DNA of 47,085 nucleotides, taken from positions 1 to 47,085 of the forward strand of contig JAEDFS010000011.1 in assembly GCA_016297895.1 (NCBI GenBank). The letters run 5' to 3'. Both the position numbers and the translations under genes were made by a program. Below are positions 41,096-47,085 of this stretch, piece by piece. Position 1 is the stretch's first letter. Every line of letters begins with the position of its first letter. This stretch comes from Marvinbryantia sp. (GTDB lineage: Bacteria; Bacillota; Clostridia; Lachnospirales; Lachnospiraceae). Under the pieces are notes generated by a model. That model was given only the letters and a program-made list of their open reading frames with translations, had not been told where the DNA came from and ran no database searches.

Positions 41096-41293
41096 ATGTG
41101 TCTTTCGAAAGTGATCAATATCAATCAGCCTGACAGTGTGGTACTTGATTTTGTCAGCAAGATTGAGGTAAATGGAAATCTCATTACCATGACGGATGTC
41201 ATGGGTGAGCGCAAGACCGTGGAAGGATCTATCATAAAAGCAGATCTTACCGGCGGCCGGGTAGAGATCATCTGCCCGGAAAGTACAAATTAG
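41096..41293 (+). CDS. cooT: CooT family nickel-binding protein
   Basis: 65 aa from the ATG at 41096 with GGAGGTG 7-8 nt upstream. CooT proteins start MCLSK; Cys2 at the N-terminus binds Ni(II) in the characterised dimeric protein. The rest is a small beta-barrel-like domain (VEGSIIKADLTGGRVEI). CooT is one of the accessory proteins for inserting nickel into the CODH C-cluster. It lies 27 nt after the His-rich gene and 30 nt before cooC. Confidence 0.92.
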   Translation: MCLSKVININQPDSVVLDFVSKIEVNGNLITMTDVMGERKTVEGSIIKADLTGGRVEIICPESTN

Positions 41294-41323
41294 TTTGAAT
41301 TTTTACTCAAGGAGTGCATGTAT

Positions 41324-42097
41324 ATGTCATTTACAATAGCAGTTGCCGGAAAAGGCGGCGTTGGCAAAACTACATTATGCGGTCTTCTGATCCAGTATCT
41401 CTGCGAAAAGGGAAAATGTCCTGTTCTTGCAGTGGATGCGGATGCCAATTCGAACCTGAATGAGGTTCTGGGTGTGGAGGTTGAGATGACGCTGGGACAG
41501 GTACGTGAGGAAGTAGAGCGTGCTGAGAACAGCGCAAGCAATCCGATTCCTCCCAGTATGTCCAAGGCAGATTACATGGAAATCATGTTTAACAGATGTC
41601 TGGTGGAAGATGACGATTTTGATCTGCTGGTTATGGGGAGAACACAGGGAAAAGGATGTTATTGTTTCGTAAACGGTCTGCTTCAGACCCAGCTTCAGAA
41701 ACTGACTCCCAATTACCCGTATGTAGTGGTGGACAACGAAGCGGGCATGGAACATTTAAGTCGGGGGATCCTGCCCAAGGTGGACATGCTCCTGCTGGTA
41801 AGCGACTGTTCCAGAAGAGGAGTACAGGCTGTAGGCCGGATCGCTTCTCTTGCTGGCGAAATCGGTCTGAATCCCAAAACCATGGGACTGATCGTCAATC
41901 GTGCTCCGGAGGGAAAACTCAATGAAGGCACCTTGGAGGAAATTGAAAAGCAGGGATTGACACTGCTTGGAGTGGTTCCCCATAGTGCACAGGTTTACGA
42001 ATATGACTGTGATGGCAGGCCGACGGTGCAGCTTCCCAACGAATCGCCGGTAAAAACTGCTCTTCGCAGTATCATAGATAAATTAGAGATTTCATAA
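41324..42097 (+). CDS. cooC: CooC-type nickel-insertion ATPase (copy 1)
   Basis: 257 aa from the ATG at 41324 (AAGGAG 9 nt upstream; the ATG at 41318 is too close to the SD). It is a MinD/CooC-family P-loop ATPase with the deviant Walker A GKGGVGKTT (9-17) including the signature Lys. The CXC motif is C112-Y-C114, the metal site of CooC dimers, and with this start its numbering equals that of the Carboxydothermus CooC1 motif, supporting the start choice. ATP-driven dimerisation controls nickel delivery to CODH, whose gene follows after 21 nt. Confidence 0.93.
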   Translation: MSFTIAVAGKGGVGKTTLCGLLIQYLCEKGKCPVLAVDADANSNLNEVLGVEVEMTLGQVREEVERAENSASNPIPPSMSKADYMEIMFNRCLVEDDDFDLLVMGRTQGKGCYCFVNGLLQTQLQKLTPNYPYVVVDNEAGMEHLSRGILPKVDMLLLVSDCSRRGVQAVGRIASLAGEIGLNPKTMGLIVNRAPEGKLNEGTLEEIEKQGLTLLGVVPHSAQVYEYDCDGRPTVQLPNESPVKTALRSIIDKLEIS

Positions 42098-42118
42098 TCC
42101 GATTATAAGGAGGTAAAA

Positions 42119-44011
42119 ATGGGAGACTTTAAATTAACAACAGTGGAAGAAATGGAGGCAGCTACCAACCGGTTGCTGGAGACAGGTAAAAAGGTAGGTG
42201 CTGACGGATGGCAGTACAGAGTGGCAAATCAGACTCCTCATTGTAAATTTGGTGAGCAGGGCGTCTGCTGCCGTATCTGTTCAATGGGACCCTGCCGTAT
42301 TACGCCGAAGGCTCCGAGAGGAATCTGCGGATGCGATGTTCATGGTATCGTAGCTCGTAACTATCTGAAATTTACAGCAGGCGGTTCTGCAACTCACTCC
42401 GATCATGGCCGTGAGATCTGCCATACACTGTACTGTGCAAAACCGGAAGGACCTTACAAGGTAAAAGATCCTGAGAAACTGATCCGTATTGCGAAAGAGT
42501 GGGGCGTGGAGACAGAAGGAAAAGATATCTATGATCTGGCTCATGAAATGGCAGTACTTGGTATGGGCGAATATGGTAAGGTATTCGGGCATCAGAACTT
42601 CTTAAAGAGAGCACCGCAGCACACCCAGGAGATCTGGGAGAGAGAAGAGATCGCACCGCGTGCAATTGACCGTGAGGTTTCCTGTTCCTTACATATGACT
42701 CATATGGGATGTTCCTCCAAACCGGAAGCACTGATCCGTCAGTCTCTTCGTTCCGGACTGTCAGACGGATGGGGCGGTTCCATGGCTGGTACCGAGTTCT
42801 CTGACGTACTGTTCGGTACCCCGAAGCCCATTGATACAGAGGCGAACCTGGGTGTTATGAACGTGGAAAACGTAAATATTGTAGTACACGGACATGATCC
42901 TTCCCTTTCTGAGATGATCTGTGAATATGCAGATGATCCGGAGATGATCGCATACGCAAAATCCAAAGGAGCAAAGGGAATCACCATTTCAGGTGTCTGC
43001 TGTACTTCCAACGAGGTGGCAATGCGCCGCGGTATCCCCATGGCAGGTAACTTCCTGCAGCAGGAAAATGTGGTACTGACCGGAGCCTGCGAAGCAATCG
43101 TAGTTGACGTTCAGTGTATTTTCCCGGCACTTGGCCCCTTAAGCAAATGCTTCCATACAAAATTTATCACAACTTCTCCGATTGCTCAGATGCCGGATTC
43201 TGAATTTATCCGTTTCAATGCTGAGTCTGCTGCAGAGAATGCAAAGGCAATCGTAAAAGCTGCAATCGATAACTTTGAAAACAGAAATCCGGATCTTGTT
43301 TACATTCCGGATATCAAACAGAAAGCAACGGTTGGTTATTCTGTAGAAGCAATCGTGAAGACTCTTGACGGTGTAACAAACTCTCAGGTAGATACTCTGG
43401 GAACAACCAAACCGCTCATCGAGTGTATCACATCCGGTGTTGTTCGTGGTGCAGTTGCCATGGTTGGATGTAACAATCCGAAGATCAGACCGGACTATGC
43501 TCACATCGAACTGATGAAGAAACTGATCGCTAACGATATCGTAGTGGTAGCTTCCGGATGTTCCGCACAGGCTGCAGCAAAAGCAGGCCTGATGGACAAA
43601 GAAGCAAAGAATCTCTGCGGTGCCGGTCTGAAGAGAGTATGTGAACTGGCAGATATCCCGCCTGTACTTCACATGGGCTCCTGTGTAGACATCAGCCGTA
43701 TGATGATCCTGGTAGCTGAACTGGCTAAGGATTCCGGTCTGAATATTTCTCAGCTTCCTGTAGTGGGATGTGCTCCGGAATGGATGTCAGAGAAGGCTGT
43801 TTCCATCGGTAACTATGTAGTGGCAACCGGTATCGATACTTTCCTGGGTGTAGATCCCTATGTATCCGGATCTGATCAGGTGGCAGAACTGCTGACAAGC
43901 GGAGTAAGAGACTGGGTAGAAGCAGCATATACCGTAGAAAAAGATATTGACAAGCTGGGCGACCTGATGATCGCAAGAATTGAAGAAAAACGTGATGCAA
44001 TCGGCATCTAA
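42119..44011 (+). CDS. acsA: Anaerobic carbon monoxide dehydrogenase catalytic subunit
   Basis: 630 aa, also called CooS. It interconverts CO2 and CO at a Ni-Fe-S C-cluster. N-terminal cysteines for the D- and B-clusters: C42, C50, C51, C54, C59, then C70 and C72. C-cluster ligands can be followed in order: HGHDP (His, about 257-259), GVCCTSNE, VDVQCIFPAL, GCNNPKIRP, ASGCSAQAA and HMGSCVDIS, so the active site is complete. AAGGAGG lies upstream. Arg codons are mostly CGT, suggesting high expression. It pairs with AcsB, encoded downstream after the second cooC. Confidence 0.97.
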   Translation: MGDFKLTTVEEMEAATNRLLETGKKVGADGWQYRVANQTPHCKFGEQGVCCRICSMGPCRITPKAPRGICGCDVHGIVARNYLKFTAGGSATHSDHGREICHTLYCAKPEGPYKVKDPEKLIRIAKEWGVETEGKDIYDLAHEMAVLGMGEYGKVFGHQNFLKRAPQHTQEIWEREEIAPRAIDREVSCSLHMTHMGCSSKPEALIRQSLRSGLSDGWGGSMAGTEFSDVLFGTPKPIDTEANLGVMNVENVNIVVHGHDPSLSEMICEYADDPEMIAYAKSKGAKGITISGVCCTSNEVAMRRGIPMAGNFLQQENVVLTGACEAIVVDVQCIFPALGPLSKCFHTKFITTSPIAQMPDSEFIRFNAESAAENAKAIVKAAIDNFENRNPDLVYIPDIKQKATVGYSVEAIVKTLDGVTNSQVDTLGTTKPLIECITSGVVRGAVAMVGCNNPKIRPDYAHIELMKKLIANDIVVVASGCSAQAAAKAGLMDKEAKNLCGAGLKRVCELADIPPVLHMGSCVDISRMMILVAELAKDSGLNISQLPVVGCAPEWMSEKAVSIGNYVVATGIDTFLGVDPYVSGSDQVAELLTSGVRDWVEAAYTVEKDIDKLGDLMIARIEEKRDAIGI

Positions 44012-44029
44012 ACAGAAGGATGATTTGTA

Positions 44030-44803
44030 ATGAAGATAGCAGTGACAGGGAAAGGCGGAGTGGGCAAAACCACTTTCGCTGCCACCCTTGCAAGATTATA
44101 TGCACAAGAAGGAAGACCTGTTCTGGCAGCGGATGTAGATCCGGATGCCAATCTGGGTCTGGCACTGGGCTTCTCTGAGGAAGAACTTGAGAAGATCGTG
44201 CCCATTACCAAAATGCGTAAACTGATAGAAGAACGTACAGGTGCAAACGAAGACAATACATTTTACCGGATTAACCCGAAAGTAAGTGACATCCCCGATA
44301 CCTACGGGAAGATGTGCAACGGAGTAAGACTTCTGGTTCTTGGCACGGTTGATACTGCCGGCAGCGGATGTGTGTGCCCGGAACATGTAATGCTGAAACG
44401 GATCATTAACAATCTGGTACTTCACCGGGAAGATGTGGTCATACTGGATATGGAGGCGGGGCTGGAGCATCTCGGCAGAGGAACAACATCTGGCATGGAT
44501 CAGTTTGTTGTAGTCATTGAGCCGGGCGCAAGAAGCATCCAGACGTATGCAAATGTCAAACGTCTGGCTTCCGATCTTGGAGTGAAGCAGGTACGTGTGG
44601 TTGCCAATAAGGTAAGGGACGAGAAGGATGAAGAGTTTATCCGTGCACGGATTCCCGAAGAAGATCTGCTTGGCTTTATTCATTACAATTCCGAGGTAAT
44701 TGATGCAGACCGCAATGGTTCTTCTCCTTACGATTACAGCCCAAAGGCTGTGGAAGAAATCAGGAAGATAAAACAGATCATTGATGAATCTGCCGCTGTC
44801 TAA
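44030..44803 (+). CDS. CooC/AcsF-type nickel-insertion ATPase (copy 2)
   Basis: 257 aa. It opens with KIAVTGKGGVGKTTFAATL (deviant Walker A) and has a CXC motif at C114-V-C116 (SGCVCPEHV), then EAGLEHLGRG as the second conserved block. It is clearly a paralogue of the ATPase at 41324 but diverged in the segment before the CXC. Between acsA and acsB, it may load nickel into acetyl-CoA synthase (AcsF role) while copy 1 serves CODH, or the reverse; sequence does not decide. Confidence 0.9.
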   Translation: MKIAVTGKGGVGKTTFAATLARLYAQEGRPVLAADVDPDANLGLALGFSEEELEKIVPITKMRKLIEERTGANEDNTFYRINPKVSDIPDTYGKMCNGVRLLVLGTVDTAGSGCVCPEHVMLKRIINNLVLHREDVVILDMEAGLEHLGRGTTSGMDQFVVVIEPGARSIQTYANVKRLASDLGVKQVRVVANKVRDEKDEEFIRARIPEEDLLGFIHYNSEVIDADRNGSSPYDYSPKAVEEIRKIKQIIDESAAV

Positions 44804-44838
44804 AGAAAAGTTGAATAACTGAATGGAGGTATAATACA

Positions 44839-46980
44839 GTGACATTATTTGATGTTGTATTTAGTGGAAACGATACTGTATACGGCTTAACAGAAGGAGC
44901 AATCGATGCAGCCATCGCACAGCATGGCGCTGACAAAGCGGTTGCATTTCCGGATACCGCTTACAGCTTACCCTGTTACTATGGTGTGACAGGTACAAAG
45001 ATCGCTAATCTTGGCGATCTGAAAGAAGCTCTTGGTGTTGTAAAGACTCTGATGACAAGAGAAAAACGTCTGAATGACGTATTTATGTCAGGTGTTGCTA
45101 CTGCACTTTGCGCAGAGTTTATTGAAGTTCTGAAATATATTGACGGTGCAGCTCCCTATGAAGCTCCCTGCTACGGACATCTGGGAGATGCAATCATCCG
45201 TGAACTGGGTGTTCCCCTTGTAACAGGCGATATCCCGGGTGTAGCAGTTATCATTGGTGCAGCTCCGACTGCTGAAGAGGGCGTTGCTCTGGTTAAGAGC
45301 TATCAGGCACAGGGTATCCTGGTTACTCTGGTTGGCGGTATCATCGATCAGTGTGAAGAAATGGGATACAAGACAGGCGCAAATGTACGTGTGATTCCTC
45401 TTGGAAAAGACATTACCTCTGTGATCCATGTAGTATCCGTTGCTGTAAGAGCAGCTCTGATCTTCGGTAACATCAAACCGGGCGATGCTGCAGGTCTGAT
45501 GGAATACACCTTCAAACGTGTACCGGCATTCGTAAATGCATTTGCTCCGCTGGATCCGGTTATCGTAGCATGTGGTGCAGGTGCAGTAGCACTTGGTTTC
45601 CCGGTAATTACAAACGATGTAGATACACTGGCAGCTGTTCATGCAAATGTTCCGAAGAGCATTATCGGACAGCCGGATGTGGACAAATTTAATGCAACTT
45701 CTCTGGAAGCACGTGATATCAAGATCAAGATCACCAATATTGATATCCCTGTAGCATTTGCTTCCGCGTTCGAAGGTGAGATCATCCGCCGCGGCGATAT
45801 GCAGGTGGAATTTGACGGTTCCCGTGTAGACTGCTTCGAGCTGGTACTGACCAAAGAAGCAACTGAAGTAGAGGATCATAAGATCGAAGTAATCGGACCG
45901 GATCTCGATGAGATGCCGGTAGGAAGTAAGCAGAGCATTGCCTATATCGTTGAAGTTGCCGGTAAGAGCATGCAGGCAGACTTTGAGCCGGTATTTGAAA
46001 GAAAGTTCCATGCTTACTTAAACTGTGTAGAAGGTATGATGCATACCGGACAGCGTGATATGATCCGTGTTCGTGTCAGCAAAGATACTTTCAATGCAGG
46101 TTTCCGTGCAAGACACATCGGTGAAGTGCTTTACGCAAAAGTAAAGAGCGAGTTTGCGGCAGTTGTTGACAAGTGCCAGGTTAAGGTCATCACAGATCCG
46201 GAACAGTGTACAAAGCTTCGTCATGAACTGGCAACTCCGATGTTTGACAAACGTGATGAGAGACTTCTGACTCTGACAGATGAAGGTGTAGATGTATACT
46301 ACAGCTGTATCATGTGTCAGGCATTCTCCCCGAGCCATGTATGTGTGGTTACTCCGGAGAGACTTGGTCTTTGCGGTGCCGTTTCATGGCTGGATGCAAA
46401 AGCAACCAACGAGCTGGATCCCCAGGGACCCTGCCAGGTAATCACAAAAGAAAGACCGATCGATGAGAGAATCGGTGAGTACGAAGATGTTAACGAAGCA
46501 GTTAAGAAATTCTCCCAGGGTGCTCTGGAAGATGTATCTCTGTATTCTATCATTGAAAAACCGATGACATCCTGCGGATGCTTCGAGTGTATCTGTGGTA
46601 TTGAACCGTTATCCAATGGTGTATGTATCGCAAACCGTGAGTATGCAGGTATGACTCCTATCGGTATGACCTTCCCGGAACTGGCTTCCATGACCGGCGG
46701 CGGTGTTCAGACACCTGGTTTCATGGGACATGGTAAACACTTCATCGCTTCCAAGAAGTTCATGAAGGCTGAAGGCGGTGTCGAGCGTATCGTATGGATG
46801 CCGAAGGATCTGAAAGATCAGGTTGCAGACAGACTGAATGCAACTGCAAAAGAACTGTACGGAATCGACAACTTCTGTGATATGATCGCAGATGAAACTG
46901 TTGCAGAAGATCCGGAAACATTACTGGCATTCCTGGAGGAAAAAGGTCATCCGGCACTTTCCATGGAACCGATGATGTAA
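44839..46980 (+). CDS. acsB: Acetyl-CoA synthase (CO dehydrogenase/acetyl-CoA synthase subunit AcsB)
   Basis: 713 aa with a GTG start; GGAGG lies 9 nt upstream. It joins CO, a methyl group from the corrinoid protein and CoA into acetyl-CoA at the Ni-Ni-[4Fe-4S] A-cluster. A-cluster ligands are C490, C493, C502, C512 (CIMCQAFSPSHVC; LGLCGAVSWLDAKA) and C579-G-C581. Each lies exactly 16 residues before its Moorella counterpart (C506, C509, C518, C528, C595, C597), consistent with 713 versus 729 aa. N-terminal CODH-binding domain present. The corrinoid protein and methyltransferase genes (acsC, acsD, acsE) are not in the window. Confidence 0.97.
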   Translation: MTLFDVVFSGNDTVYGLTEGAIDAAIAQHGADKAVAFPDTAYSLPCYYGVTGTKIANLGDLKEALGVVKTLMTREKRLNDVFMSGVATALCAEFIEVLKYIDGAAPYEAPCYGHLGDAIIRELGVPLVTGDIPGVAVIIGAAPTAEEGVALVKSYQAQGILVTLVGGIIDQCEEMGYKTGANVRVIPLGKDITSVIHVVSVAVRAALIFGNIKPGDAAGLMEYTFKRVPAFVNAFAPLDPVIVACGAGAVALGFPVITNDVDTLAAVHANVPKSIIGQPDVDKFNATSLEARDIKIKITNIDIPVAFASAFEGEIIRRGDMQVEFDGSRVDCFELVLTKEATEVEDHKIEVIGPDLDEMPVGSKQSIAYIVEVAGKSMQADFEPVFERKFHAYLNCVEGMMHTGQRDMIRVRVSKDTFNAGFRARHIGEVLYAKVKSEFAAVVDKCQVKVITDPEQCTKLRHELATPMFDKRDERLLTLTDEGVDVYYSCIMCQAFSPSHVCVVTPERLGLCGAVSWLDAKATNELDPQGPCQVITKERPIDERIGEYEDVNEAVKKFSQGALEDVSLYSIIEKPMTSCGCFECICGIEPLSNGVCIANREYAGMTPIGMTFPELASMTGGGVQTPGFMGHGKHFIASKKFMKAEGGVERIVWMPKDLKDQVADRLNATAKELYGIDNFCDMIADETVAEDPETLLAFLEEKGHPALSMEPMM

Positions 46981-47034
46981 AGCGAGGAAGGGAAACAAGC
47001 GACGGCGAAGCCGGCATTTGTTTCCACCCGAGCG
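46981..47034 (+). repeat. Palindromic intergenic element after acsB
   Basis: GGAAACAA (46991-46998) pairs with TTGTTTCC (47018-47025), and CGGC-GAA-GCCG forms a hairpin tip within. A T-rich tract (47035-47044) follows after 9 nt, so it may help end the acs transcript, though the spacing is long for an intrinsic terminator. Its core resembles the element at 24206. Confidence 0.5.
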
Positions 47035-47053
47035 TATTATTTTTCGTCAAACA

Positions 47054-47082
47054 TAGACATTTGATAAAAATTTAGTTATAAT
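47054..47082 (+). promoter_or_regulatory. Promoter for a gene beyond the window
   Basis: TAGACA (47054-47059), a 17-nt spacer, then perfect TATAAT (47077-47082), three bases from the window end. It implies the gene after acsB starts a new transcript. Confidence 0.65.
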
Positions 47083-47085
47083 GAA

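Noticed and set aside
45088..46011. Long open frames antisense to acsB, polA, ilvA, gpsA and the importer genes
   Set aside because: They lie opposite clearly conserved genes, have Cys/His/Ser-rich compositions typical of antisense translation, and lack SD sequences.
1..47085. Mobile element, prophage or CRISPR array
   Set aside because: No transposase, integrase, phage structural gene, or regularly spaced repeat array was seen on either strand.

Overview
The window looks like a chromosomal segment of an anaerobic, low-to-mid GC Gram-positive acetogen, most likely a Lachnospiraceae member of the Blautia type. Three things suggest this: the Firmicutes gene order plsX-acpP-rnc-smc-ftsY-ylxM-ffh-rpsP-khpA-rimM-trmD-rplS-lepB-rbgA-rnhB-yraN; strong SD sequences with frequent GTG/TTG starts and TTGACA-17-TATAAT promoters; and a CODH/acetyl-CoA synthase cluster together with pta-ackA. 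The genus is inference. I see no insertion sequence, prophage, CRISPR array, rRNA or attachment site. No stretch longer than about 220 bases lacks a gene.

Layout. 1-55: the 5' part of a minus-strand tRNA-Leu(CAA). 189-6467 (+): a zinc-finger membrane protein, polA, coaE, a WalJ-like metallo-beta-lactamase protein, an ACT-domain protein and a PFL/UPF0210 protein. 6471-8521 (-): tmcAL (tRNA-Met acetate ligase) and a DUF554 membrane protein. 8673-11085 (+): promoter, pta, ackA and terminator. 11115-13117 (+): a symporter carrying an N-terminal degenerate GHKL (anti-sigma-kinase-like) domain, then a STAS protein on its own promoter. 13166-19638: yceD-rpmF, plsX-acpP, rnc-smc. 19696-24165: ftsY, a threonine dehydratase, ylxM-ffh-rpsP-khpA. 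24285-29988: rimM-trmD, an acidic-tail protein, rplS, lepB, rbgA, rnhB, yraN, pgeF. 30052-31665: a 7TM-DISM diguanylate cyclase. 31739-32911 (-): a long-form PRPP synthetase. 33119-37486: a DUF512 PDZ/radical-SAM-like protein, der, plsY, gpsA. 37638-40427: an ABC importer of the TrpXYZ type. 40640-46980: a His-rich protein, CooT, CooC-1, CODH (AcsA/CooS), CooC-2 and acetyl-CoA synthase AcsB. The last bases hold a hairpin/repeat and a promoter for a gene beyond the window.

How the genes fit together. CODH and AcsB form acetyl-CoA from CO2-derived CO, a methyl group and CoA. Pta and AckA turn acetyl-CoA into acetate and ATP, and TmcAL uses acetate to modify tRNA-Met. PlsX, AcpP, PlsY and GpsA together cover acyl-phosphate supply, acyl carrier, first acylation and glycerol-3-phosphate supply for phospholipids. 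FtsY and Ffh are the SRP pathway pair, followed by signal peptidase I.

Most notable points. (1) A nickel-handling suite (His-rich CooJ-like protein, CooT, two CXC-type CooC ATPases) heads the CODH/ACS operon. Its promoter carries a perfect TATCCCCA-TAG-TGGGGATA dyad just downstream of the -10 box, resembling CsoR/RcnR-family metal-responsive operators. (2) A DAACS-type transporter is fused to a GHKL-like domain that has lost its catalytic residues and sits next to a STAS protein, suggesting an undescribed partner-switch/transporter module.
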